Assembly (NCBI GenBank): GCA_025451715.1
Contig: JANWJY010000026.1
Location: 1 to 6,464, forward strand
Length of the DNA: 6,464 nucleotides
Source: Fimbriimonadaceae bacterium
GTDB taxonomy: Bacteria > Armatimonadota > Fimbriimonadia > Fimbriimonadales > Fimbriimonadaceae
Direction of reading: 5' to 3'
The position numbers and the translations under genes are program-made. The first letter of the stretch is position 1; each line of letters begins with the position of its first letter. The notes under the pieces are model-generated. The model made no database searches and was not told the DNA's origin. It was given only the letters and a program-made list of their open reading frames with translations. Below are positions 1 through 5,170 of this stretch, piece by piece.

Positions 1-40
1 CGTCAGCGACTACATCGTCGGCAAGAAAGCCTGGTTCTGA
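1..40 (+). CDS. C-terminal end of an upstream gene (partial)
   Basis: Reading from base 2, the frame gives VSDYIVGKKAWF followed by a TGA at 38-40. Only twelve residues are inside the window, so no family can be assigned. The short aromatic and basic tail resembles the end of a soluble enzyme. The next gene starts 24 bases downstream on the same strand. The two could be co-transcribed, although the downstream gene seems to have its own -10 box in the gap. It is called coding because the frame is open from the window edge and ends just before the next gene on the same strand. Confidence 0.5.
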   Translation, partial: VSDYIVGKKAWF

Positions 41-52
41 CCCGCGTTCGCG

Positions 53-58
53 TAAACT
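53..58 (+). promoter_or_regulatory. Candidate -10 box (TAAACT) for a leaderless DUF1080 mRNA
   Basis: TAAACT matches TANNNT and ends six bases before the ATG at 65. Transcription would then start at or next to the start codon. No Shine-Dalgarno sequence lies between the box and the ATG, which fits leaderless initiation. No convincing -35 was seen, since the preceding gene ends at 40. The same bases supply an in-frame TAA (53-55), which rules out a longer N-terminus for the gene. Confidence 0.45.
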
Positions 59-64
59 GGACGC

Positions 65-1273
65 ATGCTGGCAGCAGTGTGCGTCCTTTTCATCCAGTCG
101 CCAATTTGGGTCGACCTCTTCGACGGGAAAACCCTTGACGCGTTCGTGAAGCGTGGCGGCTCGGCCGAGTACCGCGTCGAGAACGGCGAGATCGTCGGGC
201 ACACCGTTGCGGGTTCTCCTAACACTTTCCTTTGCACGAAGAGGGACTACGGCGACTTCGAGCTGACGTTTGACGTTAAGGTCCACAACGAGCTGAACTC
301 GGGCGTTCAGATCAGGAGCCACAGCGTGTCGGGATATCAGAACGGCACGGTGTTCGGGTACCAGGTCGAGATCGATCCGACGACACGCGCGTATTCCGGC
401 GGGCTCTATGACGAGGCGCGGCGGGGATGGCTGGACGACCTTTCGGACAATCCGGCCGGGCGGGGTGCTTTCAAGAACGGGGCGTGGAACAAGTATCGCG
501 TGCTTGCACGCGCCGACCACATCCAGGTGTGGGTGAACGGCGTTCTGACGAGCGATGTGCGGGACAACATGGACCGGTTTGGATTCATTGGGCTGCAGGT
601 GCACGGCGTGGGCGACCGCACGGACAAGATGGAGGTGCGGTGGCGGAATCTTAAGATTCGCGACATGGGCGTACCCGGTGCGAAGATGCCCGCGGGGGCG
701 ACATCACTGATGGGTTCTGCATCGGACTTTGCGAAGTGGAAGAAGGCGGGCACGGACGGCGACCCGATCGGCTGGGCGTGGAAGGACGGTTACGCGGAGA
801 TCGTGCCGCGTTCGGGGAGCATCCAGACGCGACTGCCGTACGGGGCGTGCAAGCTGCACGTCGAGTTTGCGGTCGACGACAACGGGCTGACGGGCCAGGC
901 AAACGGGAACAGCGGCGTGTACCTGCAGGGCTCGTACGAGGTGCAGATTCTAAACTCGGCGGGGATTCCGCCCGCGGACAACATCTGCGGCTCGATCTAC
1001 AGCCTGAAGGCAGAGGACATCAACATGTCGTACGCGCCCTATGAGTGGCAGACGTACGACATCATGTTCTCCTCTCCGCAATGGAAGGACGGGGTGAAGG
1101 TAACGAACGCAAAGATCTCGGTGTGGCACAACGGTGTTTTGGTGCACCGCGGGGTCGAGATTCCTCGTCAGACGGGGTCGGGGCAGCCGGAGGACCCGAA
1201 GGCGCGCGGGATCTATCTGCAGGACCACGGGAACCTGATCAAGTTCCGGAACATCTGGGTGTTGCCGCTGTGA
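65..1273 (+). CDS. Secreted tandem DUF1080 (3-keto-disaccharide hydrolase-type) protein
   Basis: This 402-residue protein contains two DUF1080 beta-sandwich (concanavalin-like) domains, at about residues 14-199 and 214-402. The repeat shows as paired motifs: NSGVQIRS (79-86 region) with NSGVYLQG (282-289), YQVEIDP with YEVQILNS, and VWVNGVL with VWHNGVLV. Domain 1 opens with the typical LFDGKTLDAF, and domain 2 ends with IKFRNIWV. The family is associated with hydrolysis of 3-keto-glycosides or with glycan binding outside the cytoplasm; the substrate cannot be read from the sequence. Residues 1-14 (MLAAVCVLFI then QSPIW) form a very short hydrophobic segment without a basic n-region, so it is an atypical export signal. 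ATG 65 is the first start after an in-frame TAA at 53-55. The stop codon directly abuts a REP hairpin. The family assignment is strong and the precise activity is unknown. Confidence 0.9.
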   Translation: MLAAVCVLFIQSPIWVDLFDGKTLDAFVKRGGSAEYRVENGEIVGHTVAGSPNTFLCTKRDYGDFELTFDVKVHNELNSGVQIRSHSVSGYQNGTVFGYQVEIDPTTRAYSGGLYDEARRGWLDDLSDNPAGRGAFKNGAWNKYRVLARADHIQVWVNGVLTSDVRDNMDRFGFIGLQVHGVGDRTDKMEVRWRNLKIRDMGVPGAKMPAGATSLMGSASDFAKWKKAGTDGDPIGWAWKDGYAEIVPRSGSIQTRLPYGACKLHVEFAVDDNGLTGQANGNSGVYLQGSYEVQILNSAGIPPADNICGSIYSLKAEDINMSYAPYEWQTYDIMFSSPQWKDGVKVTNAKISVWHNGVLVHRGVEIPRQTGSGQPEDPKARGIYLQDHGNLIKFRNIWVLPL

Positions 1274-1301
1274 ATTGTGGTGCGGCTCTCCAGAGCTGCA
1301 C
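1274..1301 (+). repeat. REP hairpin, left copy
   Basis: GTGG at 1277-1280 precedes an imperfect palindrome. The arms are TGCGGCTC and GAGCTGCA around a TCCA loop, with one G-T wobble pair. The copy is identical over 28 bp to the reverse complement of 1921-1948. It lies immediately after the DUF1080 stop and six bases beyond the RAYT stop (minus strand). The hairpin may therefore also serve as a 3' end for either transcript, although no T-tract follows. Confidence 0.8.
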
Positions 1302-1307
1302 GTAAGC

Positions 1308-1904
1308 CTATCGTCGCCGTAGAATCACTGAGTCCAGGAGTCTGAACGTAACGAAGTACGTGCCTTGCTCTTTGATGATGTGTGTAAGTTCGCCTCTATT
1401 TCGTGGTTCGACGAAAGTCGTCTCGTATGGAGAAACGAACTGCTCAAGACCGTCCTTATTGGCGCCCGCGTTGGCAGATGAATACGGCCACTCCTCGCGC
1501 GAATGACAGAGCCCGGCGACCACAGGGTTCTCTTCCACATACTCGCAGAACTTGCCGAAGTACTCGATAGTTCGGACGAGGTGGTTGAAGCTCTCGCGCT
1601 CCCAAAGACTTCCGCCGAGACCACTTCGCTCGTTGATCTTGCGGGCCGAGAATTTCTTGATTGACTCTAGCCACATGTTCAGTTTGAGCGTTTCGTCTGT
1701 AGTGACGACGACGTGGGCGTGGTTCGGCATGACGCACCATGCGTGAAGTAAAAGCCCTGAGCCTCGGTGAAACCCAATCGCGCCCTCTACAATCTTCGCG
1801 TTTTCCGGCTGGGCAAGGATACAGGATCCACGCTTCAGCTTTGAGGCGTCTTCGTCAAGCGCCCTTACTTTGTCGAGCCATACTTTATCCGGAGACTCGT
1901 CCAC
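1308..1904 (-). CDS. REP-associated tyrosine transposase (RAYT), apparently circularly permuted
   Basis: This 198-residue Y1/IS200-like HUH transposase relative has the diagnostic motifs LHAWCVMPNHAHVVV (HUH His62 and His64), SIKKFSARKIN (81-91), LWERESFNHLVR (100-111), YVEENPVVAGL (122-132, Tyr122 the likely nucleophile) and WPYSSA (139-144). Such proteins nick and rejoin single-stranded REP DNA. The order is odd. The RNRGELTH and TYFVTFRLLDS segment, which in usual RAYTs lies near the N-terminus as the first beta strand, is here at residues 168-192. The protein starts instead with the helix that normally follows it. Both ends of the ORF abut the flanking REPs. The start is GTG 1904, supported by GGGAG eight bases upstream; the first in-frame Met is residue 59, inside the HUH core. 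The frame is actually open back to 1956, so ATT 1907 is an alternative. All catalytic motifs are intact, so it may be active. Confidence 0.85.
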   Translation of the reverse strand: MDESPDKVWLDKVRALDEDASKLKRGSCILAQPENAKIVEGAIGFHRGSGLLLHAWCVMPNHAHVVVTTDETLKLNMWLESIKKFSARKINERSGLGGSLWERESFNHLVRTIEYFGKFCEYVEENPVVAGLCHSREEWPYSSANAGANKDGLEQFVSPYETTFVEPRNRGELTHIIKEQGTYFVTFRLLDSVILRRR

Positions 1905-1912
1905 AATGTTAG

Positions 1913-1917
1913 CTCCC
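1913..1917 (-). promoter_or_regulatory. Ribosome binding site for the RAYT gene
   Basis: On the minus strand GGGAG is followed by eight bases and then GTG at 1904. This supports the GTG start in a frame that has no usable ATG before the catalytic core. It lies just inside the right REP. The neighbouring DUF1080 and icd genes show no comparable site, so the mobile gene may use a different initiation mode from its neighbours. Confidence 0.55.
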
Positions 1918-1920
1918 GGA

Positions 1921-1948
1921 GTGCAGCTCTGGAGAGCCGCACCACAAT
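1921..1948 (-). repeat. REP hairpin, right copy
   Basis: An exact inverted copy of 1274-1301 with GTGG at its outer foot (minus strand 1945-1942). It starts seven bases beyond the icd TAA (1956-1958) and lies upstream of the RAYT start. Identity of all 28 bases between the copies suggests recent spread or a function that needs both. As a hairpin it may also protect or terminate the icd mRNA 3' end. Confidence 0.8.
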
Positions 1949-1955
1949 CGTGCCT

Positions 1956-3254
1956 TTACATGTGCGCGGCGATGTTGGCGCCGAACTCGGAGCACTTGAT
2001 CTCGGTCGCGCCTTCCATCTGTCGCGCGAAGTCGTAGGTCACGCGCTTCGACTTGATCGCGCCTTCGACGCCCTTGATCACAAGGTCCGCGGCCTCGTTC
2101 CATCCCATGAAGCGGAACATCATCTCGCCGCTGAGGATGACGGACGACGGGTTGACGCGGTCGAGGTTCGCGTACTTCGGCGCGGTGCCGTGGGTCGCTT
2201 CGAAGATCGCGTGGCCGCTGATGTAGTTGATGTTTCCGCCTGGCGCGATGCCGATTCCGCCGACCTGCGCAGCGAGCGCGTCGGAGATGTAGTCTCCGTT
2301 TAAATTCAAAGTAGCGATGACGCTGTACTCTTTCGGTCGCAGCAGGATCTGTTGCAGCATCGCGTCGGCGATCACGTCCTTGATGATCACTCCCGCTCCT
2401 CTTTGTCCTTCAGGAATCACGTGCCACGGCCCGCCGTCGAGCGGGACCGCGCCGAAGAAGTTGCGCGCGACCGCGTAGCCCCAGTCGGCGAACGATCCCT
2501 CCGTGTACTTCATGATGTTGCCCTTGTGCACGAGCGTCACGCTGGGCAGGTTCTTGCTGACGGCCAGTTCGATCGCGCTGTGCACGACGCGCTCTGTGCC
2601 GAGGTAGCTGACCGGTTTGATTCCAATGCCGACCTGCGTGTCGAGCGTGCGGTGGGGGGCACCGATGCCTTCGAGCGTCTTGCCCCACTCGTCGGTCGCG
2701 TGCTGCGAGCCGAAGCGGATCTTCTTGAACCGGTCGGGGAACTCCTTTTCCAGGATGGCGAGGAACTTCTTGTTGTCGTCGGTGCCGGCCTCGAACTCGA
2801 TGCCTGCATAGATGTCCTCGGTGTTCTCGCGGAAGATGACCATGTCCACGTCGCCCGGGTTCTTGACCGGGCTCGGGACGCCAGGAAACCAGCGCACGGG
2901 CCGCAGGCAGATGTAAAGGTCGAGGATTTGGCGCAAAGCTACATTGAGCGAGCGGATCCCGCCGCCGACGGGGGTGGTCAGCGGGCCCTTGATCCCGACG
3001 CGGTACTGCTTGAAGGCCTCGAGGGTCTGGTCTGGGAGCCAGCTCCCGGTCTGGTTGAACGCCTTCTCGCCGGCGAGCACTTCGAGCCACTCGATCTTCC
3101 TCTCGCCTTTGTAGGCCTTCTCGACGGCTGCGTCGAGCGCGATCTGGCTGGCTTTCCAGATGTCGGGGCCGGTGCCGTCGCCCTCGATGAAGGGGAGGAT
3201 CGGGTCGTTGGGGACGCTCAGCCCCTGCGCGGTCATCGTGATCGGGTTGCCCAT
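1956..3254 (-). CDS. icd: NADP-dependent isocitrate dehydrogenase
   Basis: This 432-residue cytoplasmic TCA-cycle enzyme converts isocitrate to 2-oxoglutarate and CO2 with reduction of NADP+. It aligns along its whole length with the E. coli-type dimeric enzyme. The substrate-binding segment GGGIRSLNVALRQ (97-109) includes Ser102, the equivalent of the E. coli regulatory phosphoserine 113. Next come FRENTEDIYAG (141-151), VHKGNIMKYTEG (242-253, catalytic Lys244), and NLNGDYISD (317-325, metal aspartates). Coenzyme specificity is read from HGTAPKY (355-361) and VTYDFAR (405-411). The Lys360-Tyr361 and Tyr407/Arg411 pattern is that of NADP, not NAD, enzymes. ATG 3254 leaves a short N-terminal lead before the conserved LPFIEGDGTGPDI. 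Met7 is an alternative, but the promoter position favours 3254. It is transcribed away from the accessory genes on its right. The high GC (about 60-70% in sampled blocks) is typical of a native core gene. Confidence 0.97.
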   Translation of the reverse strand: MGNPITMTAQGLSVPNDPILPFIEGDGTGPDIWKASQIALDAAVEKAYKGERKIEWLEVLAGEKAFNQTGSWLPDQTLEAFKQYRVGIKGPLTTPVGGGIRSLNVALRQILDLYICLRPVRWFPGVPSPVKNPGDVDMVIFRENTEDIYAGIEFEAGTDDNKKFLAILEKEFPDRFKKIRFGSQHATDEWGKTLEGIGAPHRTLDTQVGIGIKPVSYLGTERVVHSAIELAVSKNLPSVTLVHKGNIMKYTEGSFADWGYAVARNFFGAVPLDGGPWHVIPEGQRGAGVIIKDVIADAMLQQILLRPKEYSVIATLNLNGDYISDALAAQVGGIGIAPGGNINYISGHAIFEATHGTAPKYANLDRVNPSSVILSGEMMFRFMGWNEAADLVIKGVEGAIKSKRVTYDFARQMEGATEIKCSEFGANIAAHM

Positions 3255-3260
3255 GTCGGT

Positions 3261-3301
3261 TGGGTAGGGATTCTACCGAACAGCGCTCTTGTGGGTAGGG
3301 A
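3261..3301. promoter_or_regulatory. Direct repeat TGGGTAGGGA around the icd promoter (possible operator)
   Basis: TGGGTAGGGA occurs at 3261-3270 and again, identically, at 3292-3301. The copies are 31 bp apart, about three helical turns, and one on each side of the icd -10 box. The inner copy also takes part in a short inverted repeat, GGTAG at 3263-3267 with CTACC at 3273-3277. This geometry would suit a regulator binding twice on one face of the DNA in the divergent icd/GHKL intergenic region. No known operator was recognised. Confidence 0.3.
3270..3275 (-). promoter_or_regulatory. Candidate -10 box (TAGAAT) of icd
   Basis: On the minus strand TAGAAT ends 15 bases before the icd ATG, giving a leader of roughly eight bases. 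There is no Shine-Dalgarno sequence before the ATG. A clear TTGACA-like -35 was not found upstream. The box fits the short-leader style also seen at the DUF1080 gene. Confidence 0.5.
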
Positions 3302-3328
3302 AGGGCACTAAGCGTCGCGCCCCGCCAC

Positions 3329-3334
3329 TACAAT
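3329..3334 (+). promoter_or_regulatory. Weak candidate -10 box (TACAAT) for the GHKL-HEPN gene
   Basis: TACAAT lies 55 bases before the ATG at 3390 and would give a leader of about 50 bases. No good -35 was found at the expected spacing. GGCGGAGAGG at 3351-3360 looks like a ribosome-binding sequence but is 30 bases from the start, too far to act on it directly. The frame is closed by TAA at 3366-3368, so no earlier start exists. This is the only good TANNNT match noticed between 3302 and 3390. Confidence 0.3.
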
Positions 3335-3389
3335 TGCACACTAACGACCTGGCGGAGAGGTCTGGTAAAACCGGTTCACGGCACTACTG

Positions 3390-4991
3390 ATGCGACGTGT
3401 TACACAAAAGCAGCCAGCTGGCACCCTGCCCGCCGTGCCGAAAAAGCGTTCCTATTGGGCGATCATAAATGACTATGACTTGCTCACCGGCCTTTGCGAG
3501 TTAGTAGACAACGCAATCGACAACCATCACCGCTTAAAGCGGCCCGGAACCGTCACCATCGACATTGCTCTGGATGCGCCAGCACAGATCATTACAATTG
3601 AGGACGACGCGGGAGGCGTAGCCACCGGCGATCTTGAAAACCTCGTAGCTCCGGGCGCCACCGTCAACGATCCGCTTGCAGAGTCCATTGGCATTTTCGG
3701 CGTCGGCAGCAAGCGCGCCGTCATAGCGCTCGCACGACAGGCAATTGTACGTACTAGCGGTGAGCCGGGCAAAGCCTACGAGATTGTGATCGACGACGCA
3801 TGGCTCGAATCGCCAGACTGGGATATTCCATATTACGTCATTCCAGTGCTCAAAGAATCTAGCACGTTCATTGAGTTGTCAAAGCTGCGTCGACCATTTA
3901 CGGACGAAGAGGCATCTCGGCTGCACTTCCGACTCGGTGAGATCTACGCCCTATTCCTCGAGCAAGGGGTTTGTTGTCTGCGTATTGATGGAGTGGAAGT
4001 GCGACCACTCAGCTTCGAGCACTGGGCCTACCCGCCCTCGAACCCGCCACGCCTCGTTACGGGCCTGGTCCGGCCTGCGAAGGACATAGAGGTCTCAGTA
4101 AGCATCAAGTGCGGCCTCATAAACGATCGCGACGCAGTGGCTGAGAACTACGGAGTGTGCTTCTACTGCAATGATAGGCTGATCGAACGTCACGTGCGGA
4201 ATCGAGAAGTTGGCTACTTCATTGGAAATGAAGCTGGCGTGCCACACCCGGACGCCTCGCTGTGCCGGGCGGTTGTCGCTTTCGCAGGGCCTGCACGGTA
4301 CATGCCCTGGAACAGTAGCAAGACGGCCATTCAGTATGACCATCCGGCATTTACCCAACTCCGTCCCCAATTGGTACAACTGGTAAGTCACTTTAGCAAA
4401 CTATCGAGGAGGTGGAAACGAGACTGGCAAGGTCAAGTATTCAGCTATCCTGCTGGACAGTTCGTAACGAGCGACCTTGGTCGCCTGGCGGACGGCCCCA
4501 AGCTCGTGCTACCGCCCGTCCCAAGGGCAAACAAGCGGAGAATTGACGTCCTAAAGACCATCAATGCAAAGAAGCTGGACAAGGCGCCGTGGCTCATTGG
4601 TTACCTTGAGTCAGCAGTTGCGGGCGAGCTCCTCACGCGCCAGGGCTTTCTAACGGGCAATCGGCTAGCGCTCATTATCCTAGACAGTACGTTCGAAATC
4701 GCGCTAAAAGACTACATCGTCCACAATCGTAAGCATTATCCGCCTCACCAATGGACCGATACGAAGATCACGAATCTGTTTCAGAGTAGGACGAACGTGA
4801 TGACGGAGGTCCGCAAGCACGCAAACATACCGCAAGGCTTAGTCGATCTTGCGAATCACTACTATGATATGCGAAACAACCTCATCCACCGTCGCATCAC
4901 CGTCGACGTCTTAGATCAGGACATCGAGATCTACGAGAAGATCATAGTGCGGATACTTGGTATCCTTTTCAAGCTCTCGTTCGACGTCTAG
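3390..4991 (+). CDS. GHKL/MORC-like ATPase with C-terminal HEPN-like domain
   Basis: A 533-residue soluble protein. The N-terminal GHKL ATP-binding fold shows the N-box ELVDNAID (37-44; Glu37 putative catalytic base, Asn41 metal ligand), the G1 motif IEDDAGGV (70-77), and the G2 lid GIFGVGSKRA (101-110). This set is typical of the bacterial HSP90/MORC-like 'DNAGG' ATPases. Residues of about 120-340 form the expected transducer (S5-like) region, ending in PWNSSKTAIQYDHPAF (306-321). From about 400 the protein is alpha-helical. LILDSTFEIALKDYIV-like helices lead to MRNNLIHRR (494-502), an Arg495-x4-His500 motif of the RNxxxH type that marks the active site of many HEPN RNases. HEPN function is inferred from this motif and the flanking helices. 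Some HEPN relatives with the motif are non-catalytic. Sampled GC of about 42-52% against 60-70% in icd suggests acquisition. ATG 3390 is the first ATG after an in-frame stop. An ATP-gated RNase effector is plausible but unproven. Confidence 0.8.
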   Translation: MRRVTQKQPAGTLPAVPKKRSYWAIINDYDLLTGLCELVDNAIDNHHRLKRPGTVTIDIALDAPAQIITIEDDAGGVATGDLENLVAPGATVNDPLAESIGIFGVGSKRAVIALARQAIVRTSGEPGKAYEIVIDDAWLESPDWDIPYYVIPVLKESSTFIELSKLRRPFTDEEASRLHFRLGEIYALFLEQGVCCLRIDGVEVRPLSFEHWAYPPSNPPRLVTGLVRPAKDIEVSVSIKCGLINDRDAVAENYGVCFYCNDRLIERHVRNREVGYFIGNEAGVPHPDASLCRAVVAFAGPARYMPWNSSKTAIQYDHPAFTQLRPQLVQLVSHFSKLSRRWKRDWQGQVFSYPAGQFVTSDLGRLADGPKLVLPPVPRANKRRIDVLKTINAKKLDKAPWLIGYLESAVAGELLTRQGFLTGNRLALIILDSTFEIALKDYIVHNRKHYPPHQWTDTKITNLFQSRTNVMTEVRKHANIPQGLVDLANHYYDMRNNLIHRRITVDVLDQDIEIYEKIIVRILGILFKLSFDV

Positions 4992-5025
4992 GCTGGCGGG
5001 AAAGGAGCGAGGCGGAGAGGCCAAG

Positions 5026-5151
5026 GTTGGGACGCGGGTTGCTCTTCACTGTGCAAAGCCAACACCCGTCGGGGTGAAGGGAACTCTTGACTGGGCGAAG
5101 TGAGCTCCTGACGGGGCGAAGTCGGCTCTCGCCGGGGCGTCGCGGCCCCGA
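5026..5151. repeat. Degenerate 21-bp tandem repeat array (about six units)
   Basis: Units start at 5026, 5047, 5068, 5089, 5110 and 5131. The best-kept core is GGGCGAAG followed by a GAGCTC-like end. Units three to five share about 15-16 of 21 bases with their neighbour, while the outer units have decayed to about 13 of 21. The array fills most of the 179-base gap between the GHKL-HEPN and AlbA_2 genes. Because 21 is a multiple of three, the minus strand reads as seven-residue repeats (TSPRQEL, TSPSQEF, PSPRRVL), which opens a spurious ORF there. The outer decay fits an old minisatellite. A role as a regulatory or protein-binding array is possible. Nothing else is seen in 4992-5025. Confidence 0.7.
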
Positions 5152-5158
5152 TTTCCGG

Positions 5159-5165
5159 TAAGAAT
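5159..5165 (+). promoter_or_regulatory. Possible -10 box (TAAGAAT) next to the AlbA_2 gene start
   Basis: TAAGAAT ends five bases before the GTG at 5171, the same spacing seen at the DUF1080 gene. It has one base too many for a clean TANNNT box. No Shine-Dalgarno sequence precedes the GTG. If real, the gene has its own leaderless transcript and need not depend on the GHKL-HEPN gene 179 bases upstream. Confidence 0.3.
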
Positions 5166-5170
5166 GCAAC

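Larger units (their letters stand above)
1274..1948. mobile_element. REPtron-like element: RAYT gene between two inverted REP hairpins
   Basis: A 675-bp unit is bounded by a perfect 28-bp inverted repeat (1274-1301 and 1921-1948), with the RAYT gene inside on the minus strand. Each repeat can fold into an imperfect hairpin with GTGG at its outer foot. That is the classic layout of a REP, in which a short conserved tetranucleotide sits beside an imperfect palindrome. Known TnpA-REP/RAYT proteins are HUH single-strand transposases thought to spread such REPs. The unit fits tightly between two convergent genes: it begins on the base after the DUF1080 stop and ends seven bases before the icd stop. 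No target-site duplication is visible, as expected for this class. Its ends are defined by the repeat alone, so the true element boundaries could differ slightly. Confidence 0.8.

Noticed and set aside
1325..1746. Other open frames over the RAYT gene on both strands
   Set aside because: They overlap the frame that carries all RAYT motifs and show only low-complexity Arg/Ser-rich products.
1274..1948. Insertion sequence with terminal inverted repeats and a DDE transposase
   Set aside because: The enclosed protein has HUH and single-Tyr motifs, the repeats fold as REP hairpins with a GTGG foot, and no target duplication is seen. A REPtron fits better than a classical IS.
1956..2000. Prophage or island attachment site in the icd 3' end, as for e14 in E. 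coli
   Set aside because: The icd end is followed directly by the REP. There is no integrase, no duplicated icd 3' fragment, and the accessory genes lie on the 5' side.
2352..3311. Long plus-strand open frame (319 codons) opposite icd
   Set aside because: It lies antisense to a full-length, highly conserved icd. Its product is rich in Arg, Asp, Glu and Val with no family signature, as expected from the mirror of high-GC codons.
5026..5151. CRISPR array
   Set aside because: The units are contiguous 21-bp tandem copies without unique spacers, and no cas genes are present.
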